Origin: QHVT01 sp036399015
GTDB taxonomy: Bacteria; Acidobacteriota; Thermoanaerobaculia; Gp7-AA8
Length of the DNA stretch: 64,000 bases
Assembly: GCA_036399015.1 (NCBI GenBank)
Contig: DASWNW010000086.1
Coordinates: 49,271 to 113,270 of the forward strand
Reading direction: 5' to 3'
Shown: one piece after another, positions 1-8,000 of the stretch
Numbering within the stretch: position 1 is the stretch's first letter
Layout of the letters: the number at the start of each line of letters is the position of its first letter
The notes under the pieces: generated by a model
Seen by the model: only the letters and a program-made list of their open reading frames with translations
Told to the model about the DNA's origin: nothing
The model's database searches: none
Made by a program: the position numbers and the translations under genes

Positions 1-52
1 GTCATCAGCGGCCGGCATGCCATGGCCGCGCTCTCTGCGGGGGTGGGAGATA

Positions 53-90
53 GGGGCGCGAACATCCTCGATTGCGGACGTTCGCGCCCC
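53..90 (-). terminator. GC-rich stem-loop after the small lipoprotein gene
   Basis: Positions 53-63 (GGGGCGCGAAC) and 80-90 (GTTCGCGCCCC) form a perfect 11-bp stem with a 16-nt loop. It lies 19 bases past the stop codon of the leftward lipoprotein gene. There is no T-run, so termination is inferred from position and stem strength only. Confidence 0.45.
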
Positions 91-108
91 CGCTTCAGGA
101 CAGCCGGT

Positions 109-399
109 TTACTGCTGGGCGGGCGGGTTCGTCGCGGCCGGGTCGGTCGTGACGGTATCCGTCGTGGAGGTGGTGGTCGTCGACGTGCCGTCGGTCGCCG
201 TCGGCGCCGGTGCAGCCGTGTCGGACGGTACCGCCGTGTCGGACGGAGTCGTCGTCACGTCGGTCGTGGTCGTGCTGGTCTCCGACACCGTGGCGGTGTT
301 CTCCACGGGCGCCGGGTCGGTGGTCTTCGGCTCGCTCTGACAGGCGATGCTGCCGGCGACGAGCAGGGCGATGGCGGTGAGCTGGGTGAGTTTCTTCAT
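109..399 (-). CDS. Small Thr/Ser/Pro-rich lipoprotein
   Basis: About 96 residues. The N-terminus is Lys-Lys, then a hydrophobic stretch, then a lipobox (AGSIAC) with Cys near residue 19, so it should be a lipid-anchored envelope protein. The mature part is low-complexity, made of Thr, Asp, Ala, Pro and Ser with no folded domain visible; such tails usually act as flexible linkers. Two in-frame ATGs exist at 405 and 399. The purine-rich AAGGAG is 9 nt from the 399 ATG but only 3 nt from the 405 ATG, so 399 is preferred. It is transcribed away from the winged-helix regulator at 487, and the 87-bp gap would hold both promoters. No function can be assigned. Confidence 0.8.
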   Translation of the reverse strand: MKKLTQLTAIALLVAGSIACQSEPKTTDPAPVENTATVSETSTTTTDVTTTPSDTAVPSDTAAPAPTATDGTSTTTTSTTDTVTTDPAATNPPAQQ

Positions 400-486
400 G
401 TTCATGGTCTCCTTGAGTGTCAAGATCGCTCCGAACGCGGCGGGAGTCTTGAAACACGCGTGGGAGAGTTCTGGGAAAGTTCTGGG

Positions 487-2145
487 ATGAGGCTCCTCTT
501 CGGCGACTGCACGTTCGACTCGGATTCGCGCACGCTGGCGCGCAACGGCGAGCCGGTGCGCGTGACCGGCAAGGCGTTCCAGCTCCTCGAGCTGCTGCTC
601 GCGGCCCGGCCGAAGCCGGTCGAGAAGACGGAGCTCTTCGCCAAGCTGTGGCCCGACACGTTCGTCTCCGAGGCGAACCTGGCCAGCCTGGTCAAGGAGA
701 TCCGCGCCGCCATCGGCGACGATGCCCGCGCCCCCCGCTTCGTCCGCACCGTGCATCGCTTCGGCTACGCCTTCAGCGGCGCCGTCACCGAGACGCCGGA
801 GCGCAACACGATCGACTCGATTGCGGTGCTGCCGTTCGCGAATCGCTCCGGCCTGACCGACCTCGACTACCTCGCCGACGGCCTCGCGGAGTCGCTGATC
901 AACACGCTCGCCTCCATCGAAGGGCTGCGCGTCGCGCCTCGCGGGTCGTCGTTCCGCTACACGGAGAACGATCTCCCCGCGCTGCGGCGGGAGCTGAACG
1001 TGCGCGCGGCGCTCACGGGACGCATTCGCGTGGTCGGCGACTCGGTGCAGTTGCAGGTCGAGCTGAACGACCTGGTGCGCGACGCGCAGCTCTGGGGGCG
1101 GCAGTTCCAGGCGCCGCTGGCGGGGCTCTTCGCACTGGAGGAGGAGCTCTCGCGCGACGTCGTCACGGCGCTCCGCTTCCGCATCACCGGCGAGACCGAC
1201 CGCCGCCTGCGCAAGCGCTACACGGAGAACGCGGCCGCGTATCAGCTCTACCTCAAGGGACGGCACCACTGGAACCGCCGTACGGCCGAGGGGATCGAGC
1301 GGGCGATCTTCTTCTTCGAGTCGGCGATCGGCGTCGACGCGGCGTATGCGCCGGCGTACTCGGGACTCGCCGACTGCTACATCGCCCTCGCCAGCCGCGA
1401 TCTCTACCCGCCGTTGCAGCTCTTCCCGAAGGCGGAGGCGGCGGCGCGGAAGGCGCTGGAGCTCGATGCGGAGCTGGCCGAGGCGCACGCGTCGATGGGA
1501 GCGATCCACGAGGTCTTCCACTGGAATTGGGAGCGGGCGCTGGAGGAGTACGTGACGGCGCTGCGCCTCAATCCCGGCTACGTGACGGCGCGGCAGTGGT
1601 ACGCGCTGGCGCTCGCGCACCGCGGAAGGATCGCCGAGGCGCTGGTGCAGATGCAGGTGGCGGCGGAGGGGGACCCGCTGTCGTTCATGATCAACGCGAA
1701 CATCGCGGTGATCCACTACCTCGGCCGCGATTACGAGTTGGCGGTCGAGCACTGCCACCGCGCGCTGGAGATCAACCCTCACCACGAGCCGGCGCACTTC
1801 ACCCTCGGCCTGGCGATGCAGCAGCGCGAGCGGCCGGAGGAGGCGCGCGCGGCGCTGGAGAAAGCGCTGGCGATCTCCCGCGGCGAGCCGCACGTCGTCG
1901 CCGCCCTCGGCGCCCTCGACCGCGATGCAGCGGCGCTGGAGAAGCTCGCCGAGCTCTCCCTCACCCGCGACGTCTCCCCCGTCCACTTCGCCACCGTCCA
2001 CACCGCCCTCGGCGACCACGACGCCGCGCTCGACTGGCTGGAGAAGGCGAGGGAAGCCCGCTCCGGCTGGCTCGTCTACCTGAGGACGGAGCCGCGGTTC
2101 GATCCGTTGCGTGGGGATGAGCGGTTCACGCGGTTGCTGAGCTGA
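487..2145 (+). CDS. Winged-helix / TolB-like / TPR regulator
   Basis: 552 residues. The first 95 or so are an OmpR-type winged helix (Trans_reg_C) with no receiver domain. A TolB-like N-terminal segment follows, containing IAVLPFANRSG and LADGLAESL, at about residues 105-240. The remainder is tetratricopeptide repeats (for example AYAPAYSGLADCY and AEAHASMGAIHE). This domain order is characteristic of a family expanded in Acidobacteriota, usually annotated as winged helix-turn-helix TPR protein. The predicted role is a transcription factor whose TPR part senses a partner protein; the partner is unknown. ATG 487 begins MRLLFGDCTF, the usual start of the family. An upstream in-frame GTG near 460 exists but would add residues the family lacks. 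Confidence 0.88.
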   Translation: MRLLFGDCTFDSDSRTLARNGEPVRVTGKAFQLLELLLAARPKPVEKTELFAKLWPDTFVSEANLASLVKEIRAAIGDDARAPRFVRTVHRFGYAFSGAVTETPERNTIDSIAVLPFANRSGLTDLDYLADGLAESLINTLASIEGLRVAPRGSSFRYTENDLPALRRELNVRAALTGRIRVVGDSVQLQVELNDLVRDAQLWGRQFQAPLAGLFALEEELSRDVVTALRFRITGETDRRLRKRYTENAAAYQLYLKGRHHWNRRTAEGIERAIFFFESAIGVDAAYAPAYSGLADCYIALASRDLYPPLQLFPKAEAAARKALELDAELAEAHASMGAIHEVFHWNWERALEEYVTALRLNPGYVTARQWYALALAHRGRIAEALVQMQVAAEGDPLSFMINANIAVIHYLGRDYELAVEHCHRALEINPHHEPAHFTLGLAMQQRERPEEARAALEKALAISRGEPHVVAALGALDRDAAALEKLAELSLTRDVSPVHFATVHTALGDHDAALDWLEKAREARSGWLVYLRTEPRFDPLRGDERFTRLLS

Positions 2146-2209
2146 GGCGATCCTTCAGGCCGGCAGGCGACCGGTTGCGCGTCGGCCGCGGCAGGTGTCC
2201 AACCGAAAA

Positions 2210-2683
2210 ATGCCGATCCTCGAGCGAACGTTCGTCGTGGCGAATACCACCGCCAGGAATCGCGCGCCCGAGCATTGGCTCCGCTTGTTCGGCGCCGTCT
2301 GCGCCACGCTGCACTTCGTCGTCTTCATCGTCGTCGTCTCGATCGTACCGATCGTCCCGCTGCCCGCCTTCATCGACTTCCCCTCCGCCGCCTCCGCAGA
2401 GAAGTCTCCTGAGTTCGAGCACGACGTGACCGTGACCGTGCGCGCGAATGGCGACGTGTTTCTGCAGTCCCGGCCAGTCGCGATGGCGTCCCTTGCGCGG
2501 GAGCTCGAGGCGTCACGCCTTCATCGCCTTCACGCGCCGGTGCTTCGACTGCGCATCGACCGGTCGGCGCCATTTGGCGTTGTCCGCGGCGTGGCCGTCG
2601 CTGCCGGCGTCGCCGGCTTTGAGCGCGTCACGGTGATGGTTCGGCACATCCCGTCGGCGGAGGCGCATATCATCCGCCGATGA
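2210..2683 (+). CDS. ExbD/TolR-like membrane-anchored protein
   Basis: 157 residues from ATG 2210; a GTG at 2195 is in frame. A short cytoplasmic N-terminus is followed by one hydrophobic helix (LRLFGAVCATLHFVVFIVVVS) and a small periplasmic domain with a VTVRANGDVFLQ strand. This resembles ExbD/TolR, where the equivalent segment reads like V-x-I-x-x-x-G-x-I-x-x-x-G. The family normally has an Asp in the transmembrane helix for proton flow, and I do not see one in the helix here. No ExbB/TolQ partner is adjacent. The stop overlaps the next ATG (ATGA), so it is translationally coupled to the Sel1-like gene. The family call is moderate. Confidence 0.6.
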   Translation: MPILERTFVVANTTARNRAPEHWLRLFGAVCATLHFVVFIVVVSIVPIVPLPAFIDFPSAASAEKSPEFEHDVTVTVRANGDVFLQSRPVAMASLARELEASRLHRLHAPVLRLRIDRSAPFGVVRGVAVAAGVAGFERVTVMVRHIPSAEAHIIRR

Positions 2684-3540
2684 TCGTTCGCCGCCTTCTC
2701 CTCATCCTGACCATCCTCGCGACGCTGCCCGGTGTTGCGGAGGTCGTGACCGATGCTGACGTGAAGGCGTATCACGACTGCGTTACAGCCGCGTCCGATC
2801 CAGACGGCACTCCCGGGAAAGCCGTTGAGCTGTGTCTCGGACCGGCGAAGGTCGGCATCCCTGGCGCTCAGTACGCGCTCGGCGCCTGGCTCGTCAACAG
2901 AAACGAGGCTGGCGATCGCACGGCCGGCATCCAGTGGCTGGAGAAGTCGGCCGCGTCGGGCAATCCCGCGGCGGCGTTCACGCTGGCCGGTATTCTTCTG
3001 CAGGAGGAATCGCCCGCAGCGCAAGCGCGAGGAAGCGCCGCTCTCAAAGCAGCGGTCTGTGCGGGGTATCCGCATGCGCTCGCCGCGCTTCGCGACGGTG
3101 GCGTGGAACGGGCGAACGTTGGTTGTCCGCCGGTGCCGGAAGAGGACTTTAACGGTGAATGGCTTGCCGACCTGAAGCCGGTGAAGAACGGCGCAGCGGC
3201 TGCCGAAGCCGAGAAGTACCAACTGAAGGTCGTCATCGAGGGCGACGTGCCGCGCGTGTTTGCAAACGACGACGGCACGTGGAACGAGGTGAAGCCGGGT
3301 CGCTTTACGCTCGAAAAGCACGGGCAATCGGCCACGGTCGTCGCGATCGACCGCGGGTGGGATTTCGACGGCGAATGGATCGAGTCCTGGACGATTCAGC
3401 TTCTCAGGACCGCGCCTGATGAAGCACACGTGGCGTATCTGAGAACCGTCAATAATCCCTATATGCCTCGAACGTTCGAGTGGCGAGCGTTCTCGTCGTT
3501 CTCCGAGGGAAGCGCCCGGCGTGCGAAGCGGCCCACATAG
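2680..3540 (+). CDS. Secreted Sel1-like repeat protein
   Basis: 286 residues with an N-terminal signal peptide (RRLLLILTILATLPGVA). Residues of about 60-130 carry Sel1-type helical repeats, seen in AQYALGAWL, GIQWLEKSAASGNPAAAFTLAGILLQEE and ALKAAVCAGYPHALAAL. The C-terminal 130 residues are a beta-rich region with repeated Trp-containing strands and no recognised domain. Sel1 repeats mediate protein-protein contacts, so an exported scaffold or adaptor role is inferred. It overlaps the upstream ExbD-like gene by 4 bases and probably shares its mRNA. Confidence 0.7.
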   Translation: MIVRRLLLILTILATLPGVAEVVTDADVKAYHDCVTAASDPDGTPGKAVELCLGPAKVGIPGAQYALGAWLVNRNEAGDRTAGIQWLEKSAASGNPAAAFTLAGILLQEESPAAQARGSAALKAAVCAGYPHALAALRDGGVERANVGCPPVPEEDFNGEWLADLKPVKNGAAAAEAEKYQLKVVIEGDVPRVFANDDGTWNEVKPGRFTLEKHGQSATVVAIDRGWDFDGEWIESWTIQLLRTAPDEAHVAYLRTVNNPYMPRTFEWRAFSSFSEGSARRAKRPT

Positions 3541-3550
3541 TGTTGACCGG

Positions 3551-4240
3551 ATGAGCCACGCCGCGCCGTCGACGCTGAGGTACATCGCTCGTGTTCTCAC
3601 CGGTCGCTTTACCGCGGACGACGTGGCGCTGGCCGGCACGCCGCACCTCCTCGTCGGGCTCGCGTTTACGTGGCTCGCCGGCGTCGGCCGGTACTGGGAC
3701 AATCCGCGCGCGAGCCTGCTGCAACATCTCGGGGTGGGGTCGCTGGCCTATGTCGTCGTCCTTTCCGCCTTCCTCTGGTTGCTGTTGTTGCCGCTGCGGC
3801 CGGCGCGGTGGTCGTACCGCTCGATCCTCACCTTCATCTGCGCGGTGTCACCGCCGGCGATTCTGTACGCCGTACCGGTCGAGCGGTTCCTGTCGCTCGA
3901 GAGCGCACGCACGGCCAACGTCTGGTTCCTCGCCGTCGTTGCCGCATGGCGCGTGACGTTGTACGTCATCTTCCTCGCGCGCTACGCGGCATTCCGCAAC
4001 CTGCATCTCCTCGTCGCGTCGGCGTTACCGCTCTCCCTGATCGTGGCAGGCCTCGCGGCTCTCAACCTCGAGAAAGCGGTGTTCGACGTCATGGCGGGCC
4101 TCGATCCCGCCGCGGGCACTTCGGCAGACTCCGCGTACGCCGTACTGTTCCTGCTGACGTTCATCGCGTTCACTGTCGCGCCGGCAGTGGTCCTGCTCTA
4201 TCTGGTGGCGATTTTCGTTTCGTACCGCGCCTCCCGCTGA
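3551..4240 (+). CDS. Polytopic membrane protein, unknown
   Basis: 229 residues, starting at an ATG 10 bases past the preceding stop. About six hydrophobic segments are visible: LLVGLAFTWLAGV, LAYVVVLSAFLWLLLLPL, ILTFICAVSPPAILY, NVWFLAVVAAWRVTLYVIFLA, HLLVASALPLSLIVAGL and LFLLTFIAFTVAPAVVLLYL. The layout recalls Yip1-type integral membrane proteins, but I see no diagnostic motif. Co-directional spacing suggests it is the last gene of the ExbD-like/Sel1-like operon. Confidence 0.65.
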   Translation: MSHAAPSTLRYIARVLTGRFTADDVALAGTPHLLVGLAFTWLAGVGRYWDNPRASLLQHLGVGSLAYVVVLSAFLWLLLLPLRPARWSYRSILTFICAVSPPAILYAVPVERFLSLESARTANVWFLAVVAAWRVTLYVIFLARYAAFRNLHLLVASALPLSLIVAGLAALNLEKAVFDVMAGLDPAAGTSADSAYAVLFLLTFIAFTVAPAVVLLYLVAIFVSYRASR

Positions 4241-4314
4241 GACGAACGCTGCCGCCGCGCCGCGCAATGCGGCTACTGCCTTGCATTGGCAAGTAGCAAG
4301 GAGCAGCGAAACCA

Positions 4315-4749
4315 ATGGGACTTTTCAAAAATATCCTCAACAAGATTTTTCATGCGGGCGGGAATGCGGAAGCGCCGCCTGACGCGCTGAAGCCGGGGCA
4401 GGGTACCGAGTCGCGCGTCGAGACGGCCGCGCGGACCGGAGTGCCGATCGGCACCGCCGGCGCACAGGCGGCGACCGCTACCGCGAAAAACGTCGACGTC
4501 GAGGCGATCCTCAATGGTTTGGCCGCGAAAAACCCGGAAAAACTCGACTGGAAGCACTCCATCGTCGACCTGCTCAAGCTCATCGGCATGGACAGCAGTC
4601 TCGGCGAGCGCAAGGAGCTCGCCGCCGATCTCAAGTACAGCGGCGACACGAACGACTCGGCGACGATGAACATGTGGCTGCACAAGGAAGTGATGCGCAA
4701 GCTCGCGGAGAACGGCGGGAGGGTCCCGGCAGAGCTGTTGGCTCACTGA
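4315..4749 (+). CDS. DUF3597 domain protein
   Basis: 144 residues. An amphipathic start (MGLFKNILNKIFHAG) and an Ala/Pro/Thr-rich linker are followed by the conserved domain from about residue 60: VDVEAILNGLAAKNPEKLDW, SIVDLLKLIGMDSSLGERKELA, then NMWLHKEVMRKLAENGGRVP. These match the DUF3597 family, small cytoplasmic helical proteins of unknown function. AAGGAG lies 9 nt upstream of the ATG. It is followed 7 bases later by the DUF937 gene, another small uncharacterised soluble family, so the two are likely co-transcribed. Confidence 0.88.
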   Translation: MGLFKNILNKIFHAGGNAEAPPDALKPGQGTESRVETAARTGVPIGTAGAQAATATAKNVDVEAILNGLAAKNPEKLDWKHSIVDLLKLIGMDSSLGERKELAADLKYSGDTNDSATMNMWLHKEVMRKLAENGGRVPAELLAH

Positions 4750-4756
4750 GACCATC

Positions 4757-5299
4757 ATGACCTCCGTCCTCGACGCAGTTCGCCAGCAACTCGGACCCGA
4801 CACCATTCAACAATTGAGCGGCGCCCTCGGCGCCGATCCCGCCACGACGTCCAACGCCATCTCTGCCGCGTTGCCGGCGCTGCTCGGCGGTCTCGCGCAG
4901 AACGCGGCGCAACCGGAAGGCGCCGCCGCGCTCGACAGCGCGCTCGACCAGCATGACGGCAGCATTCTCGACAACCTCGGCAGCGCATTTGGCGGCGGCG
5001 GGAACGGTGCCGGCGCCGGCGCGCTCGGCGGCATCGGCGGCGCGATTCTCGGCCACATCTTCGGCGGCCGGCGCGGCCCGGTCGAAGAGGGCGTCGGCAA
5101 GGCCTCGGGCCTCAATGCCGCGCAGGTCGCTCAGCTCATGGCCCTGCTCGCGCCCATCGTGATGGGAGTCCTCGGCCGGATGAAACAGACGAAGAAGCTC
5201 GACGCGAATCGCCTGCCCGAAGTCCTCAACGACGGCGGCGGTGGGGCGGTCGGCAGCTTAGGCTCCATCCTCGGCGGGTTCTTCGGGCAGAAAGCGTGA
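4757..5299 (+). CDS. DUF937 domain protein
   Basis: 180 residues. The N-terminal half has the DUF937 pattern: repeated helices with ISAALPALLGGLAQNA, then a Gly/Ala/Asn-rich loop (roughly residues 75-105), and a second hydrophobic helical part (LMALLAPIVMGVLGRM). The C-terminal GGG-rich segment ends GSLGSILGGFFG. DUF937 proteins are abundant in bacteria and have no established activity. It forms a pair with the DUF3597 gene 7 bases upstream. A perfect 14-base palindrome (CGCCTCGCGAGGCG, 5342-5355) lies 43 bases downstream and may help end the transcript. Confidence 0.85.
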   Translation: MTSVLDAVRQQLGPDTIQQLSGALGADPATTSNAISAALPALLGGLAQNAAQPEGAAALDSALDQHDGSILDNLGSAFGGGGNGAGAGALGGIGGAILGHIFGGRRGPVEEGVGKASGLNAAQVAQLMALLAPIVMGVLGRMKQTKKLDANRLPEVLNDGGGGAVGSLGSILGGFFGQKA

Positions 5300-5376
5300 T
5301 GCCGGCGCCCGGCAAATCGTAAAGTCACACGGCTCGCCTCGCGCCTCGCGAGGCGGGCCAACTGCCCCCACCTCAC

Positions 5377-5638
5377 GATGGATATGGGGTCATGTCCATC
5401 GCCACGGCCGCGACGATGTGAGCGCGTCCGCCCGTACTCGCGAGGGACATGGGGTGATGTCCCTCGCCGCTGCCGCGACGACGTGAGTGCGTCCGTCCGT
5501 GCTCGCGAGGGACATGGGGTGATATCCATCGCGGCTGTCGCGACGATCTGCGTGACGCCGCCGCGGCGCAAATCGAGGTCGAGTGACCTCGAGCGCGACG
5601 TCCGTGGGACTGACGATGGACATCCCCCCATGTCCCTC
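5377..5638. repeat. 65-bp tandem array of small hairpins (REP-like)
   Basis: The 430-bp gap between the DUF937 gene and the serine hydrolase is filled by this array. Hairpin units of 24 nt start at 5377, 5442 and 5507, exactly 65 bp apart, with similar connecting DNA (GCCGCGACGA-TG-GAG-GCGTCCG). The clearest unit (5442-5465) is GAGGGACAT, loop GGGGTG, ATGTCCCTC. A fourth unit at 5615-5638 has loop CCCCCC and flanking sequence in the opposite orientation, so the array ends in an inverted copy. A further small palindrome (GAGGTC-GAGT-GACCTC) lies near 5576. I see no gene here and no CRISPR-type unique spacers. Confidence 0.8.
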
Positions 5639-5729
5639 GCGGCCGCGGCGACGATGTAAAAGAACGTCACGGTCGCTCGCGCATCGCAGCCGCCCCGTCC
5701 CGCCAACGACGCGTGCGACAATCGCGTCC

Positions 5730-6623
5730 ATGCGCCTGATCCTGATCCTGCTGCTCGCTCTCCCCGTCAGCGCGAGCTACCGTGAGTTCATCGACCTGCT
5801 GCCCGACCCGTCGATCGAGACGAGGTTGCGCATGGCGGCCGACGCGACGCTGAAGGCGTATCCGAAACTGAAGGCGGACGATCTCGCCATCACCGTCATC
5901 GACGTCACCAAGCCGGCGCTGCTCGCCCGCGGCGACTATCACGGCGACGTCCCGTTCTACCCCGCGTCGGTGATCAAGCTGTTCTTCATGTCCGACGTCT
6001 TTCTGACCAGGAAAGAAGCGGTCGGCGACGTCCGCCGAGCGCTGAAGGAGATGATCGTCGTCTCCGACAACGACGCCACCGCCTACCTCGTCGACATCCT
6101 CGCCAACACCGTCCCCGGTCCGCCGCTGCAGGGGCGCGCGCTCGACCGCTACATCGGCCGCCGCCGCGAGATCAATCGCCGCTTCGAGCGCCTCGGCTAC
6201 ACCGGCAACGTCAGCGCGATGATGAAACCCTGGAGCTTCGGCCCCTACGGCGTCGACCTGCAGGTCCTCGGCGAAAACCGCGTCAACCGCAACAAGCTCA
6301 CCGCGAACGCCACCGCGTCGCTGCTGCTCTGGATCGTCCGCCGCCGCGCTCCCGGCGCCGAAGAGATGATGTCGCTCCTCGAGCGCCCGCTCTCTCCCGT
6401 GCGCGAGGAGGAGAACCAGGTCAAGGAGTTCATCGGCGAGGCGCTGCCGACGACGGCGAGACTCTGGTCGAAGGCGGGGTGGACCAGCGAGGTGCGCCAC
6501 GATGCCGCGTACGTCGAGCTCCCGGACGGGCGCAAGCTCATCCTGGTGATCTTCACACGCGGCACCGCGGACGACCTCACCCTCATCCCTGCGATCGCGC
6601 GGAACGTGCTGGAACAGCTTTGA
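5730..6623 (+). CDS. Secreted class-A-beta-lactamase-like serine hydrolase
   Basis: 297 residues with a signal peptide (MRLILILLLALPVSA). The fold's catalytic motifs are present: Ser80-x-x-Lys83 (SVIK, in FYPASVIKLF) and SDN at about 112-114 (VVSDNDATAYL). Near residue 255, SKAG replaces the usual KTG triad. The long bundle between them matches the beta-lactamase/transpeptidase-like fold of PF13354 type. Whether it hydrolyses beta-lactams or acts on peptidoglycan or peptides cannot be told; KAG for KTG weakens a true lactamase call. Its 3' end overlaps the convergent S41 protease gene by 41 bases. Confidence 0.8.
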   Translation: MRLILILLLALPVSASYREFIDLLPDPSIETRLRMAADATLKAYPKLKADDLAITVIDVTKPALLARGDYHGDVPFYPASVIKLFFMSDVFLTRKEAVGDVRRALKEMIVVSDNDATAYLVDILANTVPGPPLQGRALDRYIGRRREINRRFERLGYTGNVSAMMKPWSFGPYGVDLQVLGENRVNRNKLTANATASLLLWIVRRRAPGAEEMMSLLERPLSPVREEENQVKEFIGEALPTTARLWSKAGWTSEVRHDAAYVELPDGRKLILVIFTRGTADDLTLIPAIARNVLEQL

Positions 6624-7533
6624 GCGCTGCCTCGAGCGCCTGCTCGGCCGGCACCGCGACGTCGGGAATCACGCCCGTCGACTGCCATCCGGTGCGCGTC
6701 TTCGGGTGCGTCACCGTTCCGATCGACACCGACACCGTGTAGCCGCCGCCGATGTCGACGAAGCGGTTCGGCCGGCCGCCGCCGCGCGTCTTCGCGCCGA
6801 CCACCTTCGCCCGGCCGTACTGCTGCAGCAGGTATGCGAACGCTTCCCCCGCCGAGAAGGTCTTCTCGCTGATCAGGATCGTCAGCGGCACATTCTCGAA
6901 CTTCCGCGTCGGCGTCTCCATGACGTACCCGGTCATCGGCTTCGGCATGTGCCGCGTGCGCATCGTCATCAGCTCCCGCCCGTCCGCGGGAAAAAAGTAG
7001 CTGGCCAGGAAGTCGACGAGGTGCTGCGAGCCGCCGCCGTTCTTCCGGAGGTCGACGATCACCGACGACGCCCCCTCGATGACCTTCATCGCATCGGCGA
7101 GCTGGTCCTGCGCCGCGGGCGTCGGCTGGAACGTCGGCACCTCGATGTAGCCGACGCCTCCGTCGAGCATGCGCGACGACACCACCGCGACCGGGCCGGC
7201 ACTCTTCTTCGGCACCTGCGGCGCGTCGAGGCGCGCGCGCAGCTCGTCCCGCGAGAGCAGCGGCTCCGTGGCCTTCGCCTCGTTGAACTTCACGTTGAGG
7301 TGGCCGTCGTCTTCGATCGACCAGAGGGCATCGGTGACCGCCTTCGCGAGCGCCGGGCCGGCGAGCGTCGCGTCCAGCTTCTTCGCGCGCAGCGCCGCGG
7401 CGATGGCGCGTCCGCGCTCGGCGTCGAAGAACGCCTCCTCGACCACGAACGCGGTCGAGTCGAGCACCTGCGCCGGCTCTGCGGCGGAGGCGGTGAGGGA
7501 GAGGAGAACCGTGAGGAGTGTCAGGATCTTCAT
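6583..7533 (-). CDS. Secreted S41 family (C-terminal-processing-like) peptidase
   Basis: 316 residues with a signal peptide (MKILTLLTVLLSLTASA). An IRBP/tail-specific-protease type N-terminal helical region is followed by the S41 core. The core contains GVGYIEVPTF, VIVDLRKNGGGS, the nucleophile motif TFSAGEAFAYLLQ, and AKVVGAKTRGGG followed by GVIPDV. No PDZ domain is evident, so it is the short IRBP-like type rather than CtpA with a PDZ. It probably degrades peptides in the periplasm. The start is close to the response-regulator stop at 7575 (41-bp gap), so it may be the last gene of that leftward transcript. It overlaps the convergent upstream hydrolase at its 3' end. Confidence 0.85.
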   Translation of the reverse strand: MKILTLLTVLLSLTASAAEPAQVLDSTAFVVEEAFFDAERGRAIAAALRAKKLDATLAGPALAKAVTDALWSIEDDGHLNVKFNEAKATEPLLSRDELRARLDAPQVPKKSAGPVAVVSSRMLDGGVGYIEVPTFQPTPAAQDQLADAMKVIEGASSVIVDLRKNGGGSQHLVDFLASYFFPADGRELMTMRTRHMPKPMTGYVMETPTRKFENVPLTILISEKTFSAGEAFAYLLQQYGRAKVVGAKTRGGGRPNRFVDIGGGYTVSVSIGTVTHPKTRTGWQSTGVIPDVAVPAEQALEAALKAVPARSARSQG

Positions 7534-7574
7534 GCGCCGAGCCTAGGAGGCTCTCATGAAGAAATGATGAACCT

Positions 7575-7943
7575 CTAGGCCGCGCACTCCCGGACGCTCG
7601 CCAGCAGCGCGTCGACGTCGAACGGCTTGCGCATCACCGCGTGCACCTGCGACACGTCGAAGCCGTTCAGCGTGGCCTGCGACGCGGCGGTCAGGACGAT
7701 CACCCGCGGCGACATGGCCGGCCGCTCCGCGTTCAGGAAACGGATGACGTCGAAGCCGAACTGGCCCGGCAGCATCAGGTCGAGCAGGATGGCGTCGTAT
7801 CCGTTCGTGCGCAGCATCCGCACCGCGTCGTTGCCGTCGCCGCAGACTTCGGGCGAGTAGCCGTCGCGCGACAACAGGGTCACCAGGAACGAGCGGATGG
7901 CGGCGTCGTCTTCGACGATGAGTACCTTTTTCTCCGGGGACAT
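7575..7943 (-). CDS. Single-domain response regulator (CheY-like)
   Basis: 122 residues, a complete receiver domain with no output domain. The acidic pair follows VLIVEDD (residues 11-13), the phospho-acceptor is Asp55 (AILLDLMLPG), the switch Thr is 85 (VIVLTAAS) and the conserved Lys is 106 (MRKPFD). It would act by phosphorylation-dependent binding to a partner. It sits 57 bases downstream of the REC-GGDEF-EAL gene and probably shares its transcript, so a link to c-di-GMP signalling is plausible. No cognate kinase is adjacent. Confidence 0.88.
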   Translation of the reverse strand: MSPEKKVLIVEDDAAIRSFLVTLLSRDGYSPEVCGDGNDAVRMLRTNGYDAILLDLMLPGQFGFDVIRFLNAERPAMSPRVIVLTAASQATLNGFDVSQVHAVMRKPFDVDALLASVRECAA

Positions 7944-8000
7944 GGACGAGCACAGTGTGCCCGATCGTGCCTTCCAAATCTGTACGAACCCGTACGATCG

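Noticed and set aside
5377..5638. Possible CRISPR array
   Set aside because: The repeat period is fixed at 65 bp, but the whole unit repeats, including the would-be spacer, and no cas gene is present.
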